Source of the DNA: Cellvibrio sp. OA-2007
GTDB taxonomy: Bacteria > Pseudomonadota > Gammaproteobacteria > Pseudomonadales > Cellvibrionaceae
Reading direction: 5' to 3'
DNA: 64,000 nucleotides
Assembly: GCF_000953825.1 (NCBI RefSeq)
Contig: NZ_BBUL01000020.1
Span: 1 to 64,000 of the forward strand
The first letter of the stretch is position 1. Each line of letters begins with the position of its first letter. The translations under genes and the position numbers were made by a program. A model generated the notes under the pieces. It ran no database searches. It was given only the letters and a program-made list of their open reading frames with translations, and had not been told where the DNA came from. Positions 44,565-53,421 of the stretch are shown piece after piece.

Positions 44565-45716
44565 TTACCTGAAAAAAATATCCAACTGCCCGTCGCGTTG
44601 TTGTGCCGCTGGGATACTCAGCGGCTTGCGGAATAAACTGCAATCCAACTGGGCAAAGCGCCCACTTTTATCCAGCCCGTAGCGTTTTAATGCCTTGGCA
44701 AAACGCTGGCGGATCATATCGGCCCAGAGGCCTTCACCGCGCATGCGGGTGGCGAAATTTGCATCGTAATCTTTGCCACCGCGCATATCGCGGATACGGT
44801 TCATCACCCGCTCGGCGCGCTCGGGGAAATGGGTCTGCAGCCACTGTTGAAATAGCGGATTCACCTCCCAGGGTAGACGCAATACTGTGTAACCCGCGGC
44901 GGTTGCACCGGCATCGGCGGCGACGCGCATCACATTTTCCAACTCCTGTTCCGTCACAAACGGAATCACTGGCGCCACACTTACCAGCACTGGAATACCC
45001 GCCTGCGCGAGTTTTTCAATCGTCTGTAAACGGCGGGTAGGCGATGCGGCGCGCGGCTCCAGCGTCCGCGCAATACTGTGATCGAGAGTGGTAATGGTGA
45101 TCGCCACAGTGACCAAATTTTTCGCGGTCATGTCTCGTAACAAATCTATGTCCCGCTCGATTAAGGCCGACTTGGTAATCATGCCGAGCGGATGGTCGCA
45201 CTCGTGTAGCACTGCCAAACACTGGCGGGTGATGTTCAAGTCGCGCTCGCAGGGTTGATAGGCATCGGTATTCATACCAAAGGCGATAGGGCTGGGCTGG
45301 TAGTTCTTATGAGCCAGCTCACGGCGCAATAATTCTGCTGCGTTGGTTTTCGCGTAAAGCCGGGTTTCAAAATCCAACCCGGGCGATAACCCCAAATAGG
45401 CGTGGGTGGGGCGGGCAAAACAGTAAATACAGCCGTGTTCGCAGCCGCGATAAGGGTTGAGCGACACGCTAAACGGCAAATCTGGCGATTGGTTGCGGCT
45501 GAGTATGGTCTTGGCTAACTCCGGCGTGACGTGAGTTTTGAGTGCCGGATTGATGTCGGTGTCATCGACAAAGGGAGTCCAACCATCGTCCACAGTTTCA
45601 ATAAGCTGGGTTTCGTAGCGACCGGCGATATTACTGATCGCTCCGCGCCCTTTATGGGCTTGGGGTACGGCATTGATCCAAGGGGCGGGGTCGATAAAGT
45701 CATCATCAATGGTCAT
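44565..45716 (-). CDS. PA0069-family radical SAM protein (SplB-like)
   Basis: 383 residues. The [4Fe-4S] cluster motif is C92-EHG-C96-IY-C99, following NPYRGCE. The family (PA0069, related to spore photoproduct lyase) is widespread in proteobacteria without established substrate. N-terminal 80 residues include the conserved KGRGAISNIAGRYE. No operon partner. Confidence 0.88.
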   Translation of the reverse strand: MTIDDDFIDPAPWINAVPQAHKGRGAISNIAGRYETQLIETVDDGWTPFVDDTDINPALKTHVTPELAKTILSRNQSPDLPFSVSLNPYRGCEHGCIYCFARPTHAYLGLSPGLDFETRLYAKTNAAELLRRELAHKNYQPSPIAFGMNTDAYQPCERDLNITRQCLAVLHECDHPLGMITKSALIERDIDLLRDMTAKNLVTVAITITTLDHSIARTLEPRAASPTRRLQTIEKLAQAGIPVLVSVAPVIPFVTEQELENVMRVAADAGATAAGYTVLRLPWEVNPLFQQWLQTHFPERAERVMNRIRDMRGGKDYDANFATRMRGEGLWADMIRQRFAKALKRYGLDKSGRFAQLDCSLFRKPLSIPAAQQRDGQLDIFFR

Positions 45717-45827
45717 AGTCTCGCACCCTTAAATGCTGTATATAAAAACAGTATTTTGAGCTTGATCCAACAGATGCGCAACTGCTTTTTCGCTCGGGGC
45801 AAGTGCGCCAGATTAGGCATCTGGAAA

Positions 45828-45942
45828 CACCAGTTTGTGCTGCGTGCGCACCACTTCAGGTTTACTGGGCACCATTTCAGGTTTGTTGCGCACCATTTCA
45901 GGTTTGTTGCGCACCACTTCAGGTTTGCTGCGCAAACTGGTG
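45828..45942. repeat. Four 21-bp tandem repeats enclosed in an inverted repeat
   Basis: CACCAYTTCAGGTTTRYTG-type units start at 45849, 45870, 45891 and 45912, exactly 21 bases apart. They are bracketed by CACCAGTTTGTGC (45828-45840) and its near-complement GCGCAAACTGGTG (45930-45942). A minus-strand frame would read repeated NLKWCAT, but no gene is supported. The rest of the 45717-46064 gap holds the lichenase ribosome site AAAGGT at 46052. Confidence 0.85.
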
Positions 45943-46064
45943 CGACCGGATTTGGCAATTGGCGGAATATAGTTTTGTGGCAGGCCGTAGTCGTCACACC
46001 CTAAACGTCTACTACAGACATAAAGCGTTTTTAATTGCCTCTAATAACGATAAAGGTATTCGCT

Positions 46065-47255
46065 ATGTTTAAGCTCAATCGCTGTACCGGCGTGCTCTTT
46101 ACGCTCGCCGCTCTGGTCGGTTTTACCGCCACCAGCCCCGCCACTGCCAAGCCTTATAAGGCCGCAGAAATCTACTCCAAACAAACCTATAAATATGGCC
46201 GCTATGAAATCCGTATGCGGGTCGCCAAAGGTAGCGGGGTGTTATCCACTTTCTTCACTTACAAAAATGGCTCCGAGCAACCGGGCACTTTTTGGGAGGA
46301 GATCGACATAGAGATTTTTGGTAAAAACAACGCCACTCAATGGCAGAGTAATGTGATTATCGGCACCAATCGCCCCACCACCAAAACCGAAGGTGTGCAC
46401 ACAACGCCATTTTCTATGGGCGATGGCTACCACACCTATGTGCTGGAATGGACCCCAAATTACATCGCTTGGTATGTGGATGGCACCCAGACGCGCCGGA
46501 TTACCGGGGGGCAATTTGTCACCAGCCTGACCAGTGCGCAAGATCTGCGTTTTAACCTCTGGGCGGCGAATATCGCCGAATGGGTCGGCCCCTGGAATGA
46601 CAACATCCTGCCGGTATACCAATTTGTGAACTACATTGAGTACAAGCCTTATGTCGCCGCAACCAATAGTTTCGGCACTGGCTGGCGCGATGATTTCAAC
46701 AGTTTTGATACCAACCGCTGGAGCAAAGCCAATTGGACTTTTGGCGAAAACCTCGCCGACTTTGATCCGAATAATGTAGTGGTAAAAAACGGCACTCTGG
46801 TGCTGGCGCTTACCCGCGAAGGTCAAACCGGTTATAGCGGTACACCACCCGTCGATGGCGGTACCAGCGGTGGCAGCAGTAGCAGTGCGCCCGCCGCATC
46901 TATCACCATTCAGGCCGAAAGTTTTAACGAAGTAGGCGGCAACGTGACTGTCTCCGGCGGCACCGTGGGTTATATCGATGCCGGTGAGTGGTTCAAATAT
47001 AACAACGTGAATATCCCGCAAACGGGCACTTACAAAGTGGAGTATCGCGTTGCCTCGGCGCTTACCACCGCGCAGTTCACCTTGGATCGCAACGGCGTAG
47101 GTCTAGGCACTATCAGCGTACCCAATACCGGCGGCTGGGGTAACTACCAAACGATCAGCCACAATATTTATCTGAACGCCGGGGTGCAGAGTTTGGCGAT
47201 TTATGCCAACAGCGGCGGCTTTAATATTGATTGGCTTAAGCTGACTAAAATCTAA
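46065..47255 (+). CDS. Secreted GH16 lichenase, circularly permuted, with CBM6
   Basis: 396 residues. The signal peptide ends near residue 28 (ATA|KPYK). The catalytic motif is E79-IDI-E83 (WEEIDIEIFGKN). Segments that begin ordinary Bacillus lichenases (WRDDFNSFDTNRWSKANWTF ... VVVKNGTLVLALT) lie after the catalytic half, at about 207-260. This is the order found in the Fibrobacter succinogenes 1,3-1,4-beta-glucanase. A short Gly/Ser linker and a CBM6-like module (about 277-396) follow. Cleaves mixed-linkage beta-glucan. ATG 46065 has AAAGGT 7 bases upstream. Confidence 0.9.
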   Translation: MFKLNRCTGVLFTLAALVGFTATSPATAKPYKAAEIYSKQTYKYGRYEIRMRVAKGSGVLSTFFTYKNGSEQPGTFWEEIDIEIFGKNNATQWQSNVIIGTNRPTTKTEGVHTTPFSMGDGYHTYVLEWTPNYIAWYVDGTQTRRITGGQFVTSLTSAQDLRFNLWAANIAEWVGPWNDNILPVYQFVNYIEYKPYVAATNSFGTGWRDDFNSFDTNRWSKANWTFGENLADFDPNNVVVKNGTLVLALTREGQTGYSGTPPVDGGTSGGSSSSAPAASITIQAESFNEVGGNVTVSGGTVGYIDAGEWFKYNNVNIPQTGTYKVEYRVASALTTAQFTLDRNGVGLGTISVPNTGGWGNYQTISHNIYLNAGVQSLAIYANSGGFNIDWLKLTKI

Positions 47256-47271
47256 TAGGGTTTCAGCCTTT

Positions 47272-47313
47272 GGGGGTTGCGGGCCCAATGCCTGCACCCC
47301 CGTTTTTATTTTT
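47272..47313 (+). terminator. Rho-independent terminator between the two lichenase genes
   Basis: GGGGGTTGCGGGC stem with complementary GCCTGCACCCCC (one bulge) and T-rich run. Suggests the two lichenases can be transcribed separately. Confidence 0.8.
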
Positions 47314-47358
47314 TGCTGTTGTTTTTTAACAATGTTTTTTGTAAATGAGGTAAATCTG

Positions 47359-48366
47359 ATGCGTCGAATTTTAGGTATGTTGTTAGCGATCAGTATGGGA
47401 TTGCTGAGCCATCTTGCTATTGCCAAGCCTTACAAAGGCGCAGAAATTTATTCCAGCGATAGCTACTTATACGGCCGCTTTGAAATGCGCATGCGCGTCG
47501 CCAAGGCCAGCGGAGTGTTATCCACTTTCTTCACTTACAAAAATGGTTCCGAAGTGGGCAATACGTTTTGGGAAGAAATCGATATAGAAGTATTCGGTAA
47601 AAATAATGCAACGCAATGGCAGAGCAATATTATTCTCGGCAGCTCGCGCCCCACTATTCACACGGAACAGGTTCATACCGCCAATACATCACTCGCCGAC
47701 GCGTATCACACTTATGTATTGGAATGGACGCCGGATTATGTCGCCTGGTATTTGGACGGCGTAGAAGTGCGCCGCATTACTGGCACCAGCACAGTCACTA
47801 GCCTCACTAATCCACAAAGTTTGCGTTTTAATCTTTGGTCCCATGAGTCAGTGGCGTGGGTAGGTGCATGGGATGATGCTGTATTGCCGGTTTATCAATT
47901 TATAAATTACATCGAATACAAACCTTACAACGCCACCACCAAAACATTTGAAAGCGGTTGGCGCGATGATTTCAACAGTTTTGATAGCGCGCGCTGGGGC
48001 AAAGCCAATTGGACCTTTGACATGAACCGCGTGGATTTTGCACCGGAAAATGTAGTGGTAAAAAACGGCATTTTGGTGCTTGCGCTCACCAAAGAAAACG
48101 CCACCGGTTTTAGCGGTACACCTCCTACCGATGAACCCACCAGTAGCTCAAGCGCAAGTTCAATAACCGTTTCAAGTTCTGCAGCAAGTTCAGTTGCGGC
48201 GAGCAGTATTGCAGCGAGCGAAGCGGCAAGTTCTGCTGCAGTAGCGACTTCATCAAGCGCAACATCCAAAGTGACAAGCGGTGGGTCAGGTGGTGGCGGT
48301 GCAATGAATTTTGTGTGGTTAGTATTATTAGCGGGGCTTTCGTTTTTCCAGCGCCGCGACAAATAA
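47359..48366 (+). CDS. Second GH16 lichenase, circularly permuted, with GlyGly-CTERM-like anchor
   Basis: 335 residues, a close paralogue of the preceding gene. Signal peptide to about residue 22; catalytic E73-IDI-E77. The permuted N-terminal strands follow at about 195-255. Instead of CBM6 the protein ends in a Ser/Ala linker, a Gly-rich patch (SGGSGGGGAMN), a hydrophobic helix and RRDK, the tripartite layout of GlyGly-CTERM/rhombosortase substrates. It is therefore probably cell-surface bound or processed. ATG 47359 is supported by GAGGTAA. Confidence 0.9.
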   Translation: MRRILGMLLAISMGLLSHLAIAKPYKGAEIYSSDSYLYGRFEMRMRVAKASGVLSTFFTYKNGSEVGNTFWEEIDIEVFGKNNATQWQSNIILGSSRPTIHTEQVHTANTSLADAYHTYVLEWTPDYVAWYLDGVEVRRITGTSTVTSLTNPQSLRFNLWSHESVAWVGAWDDAVLPVYQFINYIEYKPYNATTKTFESGWRDDFNSFDSARWGKANWTFDMNRVDFAPENVVVKNGILVLALTKENATGFSGTPPTDEPTSSSSASSITVSSSAASSVAASSIAASEAASSAAVATSSSATSKVTSGGSGGGGAMNFVWLVLLAGLSFFQRRDK

Positions 48367-48418
48367 ACTTTGGCATAAATCCTCCTACTCCTTTCTTTAA
48401 AAAAAGGGGCTAGGGGGA

Positions 48419-49558
48419 TTAAACCTGATTCTGTTTTCTAAACTCCGCCGCCGACATCCCCGTATAGCGCTTAAAAAAACGGTGGAACGACGACTTACTG
48501 TTAAAGCCAGACTCCAGCAAAATATCCAGAATTGTCATCTGTGCATACTGCGGGTCAAGCAGCATTTGTTTGGCGCGATTGACCCGATACTCATTCACAA
48601 ATTCAAAAAAATTCGTATTAAATTCTTTGTTAATAATGCTCGATACTTCGCGATAGTGAATCCCCACCTGCCGCGCAAAATCTTCAATATTCAAATTTTG
48701 GGTTAAATACAACTGCTGCTTTTCCATAGTATTGCGGATACGCGCAATTACATCGGGCGATATTTCCGCCGCAACAGCGACTTCTTTTTCTTTTGGTTTG
48801 TCTTTGGTTTCCAGCAGTTGATGGGCATACAACAAGCTGTAAATAAAGAGCGCATTTACCAACAAAAAGGTAATGTAATTATCAAAAATACCGAAACTAT
48901 CAGCGATAGAAAAACTGACCGTCTGCCCAAGTAGATGTACAACCAGAGACCACAACCAATTGAGTGCAAACCCAAGGGTTAACAACAACAGCCAATAAGG
49001 CCCCTGCAAACTCAAACTCGAATAAAATTGTTTTAATTGTTGTTTATAACGATAGATTTCTAACGCTGCCGCAAATGCATAAATTACCGGTACAAACTTC
49101 AAGTAGTGCCATAGATAATTGGTGAGCATTACTGAGTTTTCAGTATGGGTCGCAGATTGAAAGCGCAACCGGTCACTATCCAAATCGCCCCAGAGCACCC
49201 AACCAATAACGGCCAATAAATTTAGAATATGCAATCCGTCTTTTGCACGCAATGAAAAATTCGCCCGTGTAATCGCCACTACATACAAATACAGACACAC
49301 ACTTTTCGCCACAACTGCTATCACCAAACCCAGTGACAACGTCATTTTCGCCACATCACTGTGCAAGCCAATATAGTTATTCCATAACAACAAATTACCC
49401 AGCGCACTCGCTCCTACGCAAACGAAAAAGCCCGATAACAATTGCGAGGCAATCGCTTTTTGTTTGGACAGCACCCACTGAAAAATCACCAGCAGTACGC
49501 AAACAGCGAGGGTAAGCACAAGGATTAAATCGTGGATATTGAAGATGGGTGTTTTCAT
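48419..49558 (-). CDS. Membrane-bound AraC-family regulator
   Basis: 379 residues. About seven TM helices fill residues 1-250, followed by a linker and an AraC-type double HTH (about 285-379: LNIEDFARQVGIHYREVSSI, then ILLESGFNSKSSFHRFFKRYTG). This 7TM-AraC layout is common in saccharolytic bacteria. It is convergent with the lichenase genes and a candidate regulator of them; the signal is unknown. Confidence 0.85.
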   Translation of the reverse strand: MKTPIFNIHDLILVLTLAVCVLLVIFQWVLSKQKAIASQLLSGFFVCVGASALGNLLLWNNYIGLHSDVAKMTLSLGLVIAVVAKSVCLYLYVVAITRANFSLRAKDGLHILNLLAVIGWVLWGDLDSDRLRFQSATHTENSVMLTNYLWHYLKFVPVIYAFAAALEIYRYKQQLKQFYSSLSLQGPYWLLLLTLGFALNWLWSLVVHLLGQTVSFSIADSFGIFDNYITFLLVNALFIYSLLYAHQLLETKDKPKEKEVAVAAEISPDVIARIRNTMEKQQLYLTQNLNIEDFARQVGIHYREVSSIINKEFNTNFFEFVNEYRVNRAKQMLLDPQYAQMTILDILLESGFNSKSSFHRFFKRYTGMSAAEFRKQNQV

Positions 49559-49655
49559 AGCAAAGCTGAAGCTTGATTATTATGGTATTGCAAAGTGTAG
49601 CAGGTGAAATTGCCAAAGCAGCAAATTCACCCACAGACAGCACAAGTGTTACAGA

Positions 49656-51143
49656 TTAATGCCCCATCACCTGAGTAATCTCTTCCGGCTTATGGTGTAC
49701 GCCAAAATCATCCACAATGGTGGTGGTGGCTTTGTTCATATTGATTACATCCACTTCCACGCCTTCTTTGCGGAATTTGAGTACGACTTTATCGAGTGCG
49801 GCGACCGAGGTGATATCCCAAAAATGTGCGTGAGTTAAATCGATAGTTACTTTTTGCAGTTTTTCTTTCATATCAAAACCGCGCACAAGCATATCGGCAG
49901 AGCGGAAAAATACTTCGCCGTAGACTTGATAAGTGCGCTGGGTTTTTTCTTCGTTAAGCTCCGAGGTGACTGCCATGTAGTGGCCAATTTTGTTGGCGAA
50001 AAACATAGCGGCCATAAGCACACCGATAAATACACCATAAGCCAAATTATGAGTGGCAACTACCACACTCACCGTGGTGAGCATAACGATATTAGATGAG
50101 AGCGGGTGGGTTTTTAGATTGCGAATGGAAGCCCAACTAAAGGTGCCAATAGATACCATAATCATTACCGCTACTAATGCCGCCATAGGAATTACGGAAA
50201 TCCAATCGCTTAAAAACACCACCATGATTAATAGGAGCGCGCCGGCGAGAAATGTTGATAAACGCGTGCGGCCACCGGATTTTACGTTAATCACTGACTG
50301 TCCAATCATCGCACAGCCTGCCATACCGCCGAGCAAACCGGTGGCGACGTTGGCAACACCTTGGCCTTTACACTCGCGATTTTTATCGCTAGTGGTATCG
50401 GTCATATCATCCACAATTGTCGCCGTCATCATGGACTCCAATAGACCAACTGCTGCGAGCGGAATCGAGTAGGGCAGAATAATCATTAGCGTTTCAAGGT
50501 TGAGCGGTACTTCTGGCCACAAGAAAATTGGCAAGGTATCGGGTAGGTCACCCATATCGCCTACGGTGCGAATATCAATTTTGAAAATTAATGCAATCGC
50601 AGTGAGCACCAGAATGCAAACGAGTGGTGAGGGAATTATTTTTCCGATTTTAGGAATGTAGGGAAACAAATAGATAATGCCGAGCCCCGCAGCGGTCATG
50701 GCGTACACATGCCAAGTGACATCGGTAAGCTCGGGCAACTGCGCCATAAAAATTAAAATTGCCAGTGCATTTACAAAACCGGTAACGACTGAGCGGGAGA
50801 CAAAACCCATCAAATCGCCCAAGCGCAAATAACCCGCGACGATTTGAATCGCGCCAGTTAATAGTGTCGCCGCCAACAAATACTGCAGCCCGTGTTCTTT
50901 TACTAAGGTCACCATCAGCAGTGCCATGGCACCGGTTGCGGCAGAGATCATCGCGGGGCGGCCACCGGCAAAGGCAATCACTACCGCCATAGAGAAGGAG
51001 GCATACAAGCCGATTTTAGGATCGACCCCTGCGATAATTGAAAAGGCAATCGCTTCCGGAATTAATGCGAGCGCCACTACCAAGCCCGATAAAAAATCGC
51101 CGCGAATGTTGGAAAACCATTGTTCTTTCAGGGTCGTTAACAT
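49656..51143 (-). CDS. SulP-family anion transporter with STAS domain
   Basis: 495 residues: about 11-12 TM segments ([20 protein letters not shown] at the start, the SulP signature) and a C-terminal STAS domain (about 390-490). The family carries sulfate, bicarbonate or dicarboxylates. No carbonic anhydrase or sulfur-pathway gene is adjacent, so substrate is open. Confidence 0.9.
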   Translation of the reverse strand: MLTTLKEQWFSNIRGDFLSGLVVALALIPEAIAFSIIAGVDPKIGLYASFSMAVVIAFAGGRPAMISAATGAMALLMVTLVKEHGLQYLLAATLLTGAIQIVAGYLRLGDLMGFVSRSVVTGFVNALAILIFMAQLPELTDVTWHVYAMTAAGLGIIYLFPYIPKIGKIIPSPLVCILVLTAIALIFKIDIRTVGDMGDLPDTLPIFLWPEVPLNLETLMIILPYSIPLAAVGLLESMMTATIVDDMTDTTSDKNRECKGQGVANVATGLLGGMAGCAMIGQSVINVKSGGRTRLSTFLAGALLLIMVVFLSDWISVIPMAALVAVMIMVSIGTFSWASIRNLKTHPLSSNIVMLTTVSVVVATHNLAYGVFIGVLMAAMFFANKIGHYMAVTSELNEEKTQRTYQVYGEVFFRSADMLVRGFDMKEKLQKVTIDLTHAHFWDITSVAALDKVVLKFRKEGVEVDVINMNKATTTIVDDFGVHHKPEEITQVMGH

Positions 51144-51847
51144 AAAAAATACCTATTAAAAATCGCACACAATTTGCGGTTATAACAAATACCACTGCGC
51201 TGCCATATTAAACATGGCGGCGTAGATACAAATTCGTTAGCAAATTAAAAGAATAAAAAAACATCGCGCAGCAGAGCACGCCATGCGCTAAAACCAACGG
51301 AGGGATAAATCTAAGGCGGTGTTAACGCCGAGGGTAACCGAATCATAACTGTTAACGACTTCACATAAAAAAGTGCGCGCACCTTAGCAGCCGAGGCAAA
51401 ATTTGGCAAGGTTAAAAAATGTGCAGATCGATATGAGAGACGCTGTCTTTTCTAGCGTTGTGTGAGGCGTCAATATGATTATGAGAACTACCAAATAGAA
51501 TCCGAGTGAAAAGCTTTGTAAAGTACAGTATCAATAAGGAGAAGGCCTAATAGCAGTAGTGCTTTAGACCCATTTATGCTGATGCCCCACTCAGCACAAA
51601 GGACATAATTCCGCCGTTCCGTTTTCCCAGTTAACCCAAACGCAGTCAGCATTTCACTAGGATCACTTCCATGAAATGGTATGACTCACTCCACTGCTGC
51701 GTGTTGTTCAGGCATTGGTTACATAAATAAGATTGGTTTAACTGCTTGGTTTAATTATTTAACGAGTTGAGACAAGAGACGCACCCATCACTTTAGCCAT
51801 TGACATGCACTGGCTATGGCGAAGCTTTGTCTAAATGCAGAGGATTT
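51144..51847. other. Long intergenic region between SulP and the YceI-cytochrome cluster
   Basis: About 700 bases with no convincing gene or known RNA. It must hold the SulP promoter and the promoter of the cluster starting at 51848. Short stems (GCCATATTAAACATGGC) are too weak to name. A small RNA cannot be excluded. Confidence 0.4.
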
Positions 51848-52426
51848 ATGAAAACATTGATCGTTTACATCCATTTAATTGCCGCCTGTATCGCAATTGG
51901 AATTCTACTAATTCAGGATTTAGCGCTGGCAAAATCGCTCGGTAAACCCTTATCCAAAACCGCCATTCAAGAGCTTTCAAAGTCGGCAGATGTGATGTTT
52001 GTCGCACTGGTTGCACTCTGGGTTTCAGGCTTGACACTGGTTGTAATCGGTTATTTAGATGACCCTCAACAATATCTTTTTAATGAAAAACTCTGGGCGA
52101 AATACACCGTGGTATCAATTCTGACACTCAATGGATTGCTGCTGCACTTTTTCAGTTTCGCGCGCATTACCTCACCCAGCGGCCTGTTGACATTTTCTGC
52201 CCACGAACAAATTTTGGTAGTGGTTACCGGTGCTATTTCATCGGTCTCTTGGTTGTTTGCGTGCTACCTCGGTATTGCGCGCAACTGGAATCACAATGTC
52301 AGCTATGAATTTGTAATGACAGTGTACGGCGCATTTTTATTTATCGCCTTTCTTGTTGCTGGCAGTGTTTTGTATAACCTGCACCGCAAAGATTCATGCG
52401 AGTTCCCCCAGAATTTTTATTCTTAA
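51848..52426 (+). CDS. Multi-TM membrane protein of unknown function
   Basis: 192 residues with about five TM helices. Conserved-looking polar residues inside TMs include H9 (VYIHLIAA), D23 and H97 (LLHFFSF). Histidines in helices could bind haem as in small b-type or DUF2269-like proteins, but this is speculation. GAGGA upstream supports ATG 51848. First gene of a four-gene cluster with two YceI proteins and a cytochrome fusion; gaps are 17-27 bases. Confidence 0.6.
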   Translation: MKTLIVYIHLIAACIAIGILLIQDLALAKSLGKPLSKTAIQELSKSADVMFVALVALWVSGLTLVVIGYLDDPQQYLFNEKLWAKYTVVSILTLNGLLLHFFSFARITSPSGLLTFSAHEQILVVVTGAISSVSWLFACYLGIARNWNHNVSYEFVMTVYGAFLFIAFLVAGSVLYNLHRKDSCEFPQNFYS

Positions 52427-52443
52427 TTTAAAGAGCAATCGTC

Positions 52444-53394
52444 ATGCTAACTCAATCATTTGCCACTACCTTGCTCAAAGGAATTGCACTCTGTAGTTCG
52501 ATTGCATTGTTATACGCCTGCGGCGGTAGCCCTATCGAATCTAGCGATGCCTCACCTGCGCCGGGATCCAGTAGTGCACCTGCGGTTGACTCAAGCTCGG
52601 CCGTTTCAGTAGAAGCCAGTAGCAGCTCAGTGGCATCCAGTGTCGCACCTTCACCTTCTAGCTCAAGCCTTGGCCTGTCTAGCTCCTCTGCCAGCAGTGT
52701 ACTTAACAGTAGCGCACATTTTTCCAGCGTATCTTCTTATAGCCGAGTGGTGTCGAGCAGCATTGGCCTATCCAGTTCATCTGCCAGCAGTACACTTAGT
52801 AGCAAATTATCAAGCAGTAGCAAGAGTTCATTGGCAGCGGTAAGCAGTTCATCCAAGAGTAGCGCCGCTGCAACCAGCACCTGGCAGCTGGACTCGGCCA
52901 ATTCTTACCTCAACTTTGTCAGCGCAAAAAACACCCATACGCTTGAAGTGAGTCATTTCGCCAGCTTGTCCGGCGATATCACCCAAAACGTTGCCAAGCT
53001 GGTTATTGACCTGAATAGCGTGAACAGCGGCATCACCCTGCGCGATCAACGCCTGCGCGATTTACTCTTTCAAACCACGCAATTCCCCACCGCAACGGCC
53101 ACCGTTAACTTGCCAAGCAATCTACTCAGCAGTTTGGCGATTGGTGCAGAAACCCAACAAAACATTAGCGCTGAACTGGATTTACACGGTGTAAAAACAA
53201 CGCTGACTACCAAGCTTTCGGTGCATAAATTGAGTGCTACACGTGTTGCTGTGCAAACCATCGCCCCGGTGCTGGTCAACCCGGCTGATTACGCCCTGAC
53301 CAATGGTATTGAAGCACTGCGAGCAGCGGTGGGCATTGCCTCTATCAGCGCTACGGCGCCGGTGGATTTCACCCTTATCTTCGACGCTCGTTAA
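52444..53394 (+). CDS. YceI-domain lipoprotein with poly-serine linker
   Basis: 316 residues. The lipobox is LLYAC (C26). A 110-residue Ser/Ala linker precedes a YceI-like lipocalin domain (about 145-316: TWQLDSANSYLNFVSAKN, then LDLHGVKTTLTTKLSVHKLS). YceI proteins bind isoprenoid quinones or similar lipids in a barrel. It lies in the same cluster as the fusion protein that carries a second YceI domain. Confidence 0.85.
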   Translation: MLTQSFATTLLKGIALCSSIALLYACGGSPIESSDASPAPGSSSAPAVDSSSAVSVEASSSSVASSVAPSPSSSSLGLSSSSASSVLNSSAHFSSVSSYSRVVSSSIGLSSSSASSTLSSKLSSSSKSSLAAVSSSSKSSAAATSTWQLDSANSYLNFVSAKNTHTLEVSHFASLSGDITQNVAKLVIDLNSVNSGITLRDQRLRDLLFQTTQFPTATATVNLPSNLLSSLAIGAETQQNISAELDLHGVKTTLTTKLSVHKLSATRVAVQTIAPVLVNPADYALTNGIEALRAAVGIASISATAPVDFTLIFDAR

Positions 53395-53421
53395 TCAGAT
53401 GTGCAGAGAGAAAATAACATC

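Noticed and set aside
45849-45932. Tandem 21-bp repeats considered as CRISPR
   Set aside because: Units are directly contiguous with no spacers.
45713-45997. Minus-strand frame encoding repeated NLKWCAT
   Set aside because: Its repeats come from the 21-bp DNA tandem array, there is no ribosome site or conserved flank, and it runs into the radical SAM gene start.
51144-51847. Possible riboswitch or small RNA
   Set aside because: Only weak short stems; nothing matches a riboswitch class I know.
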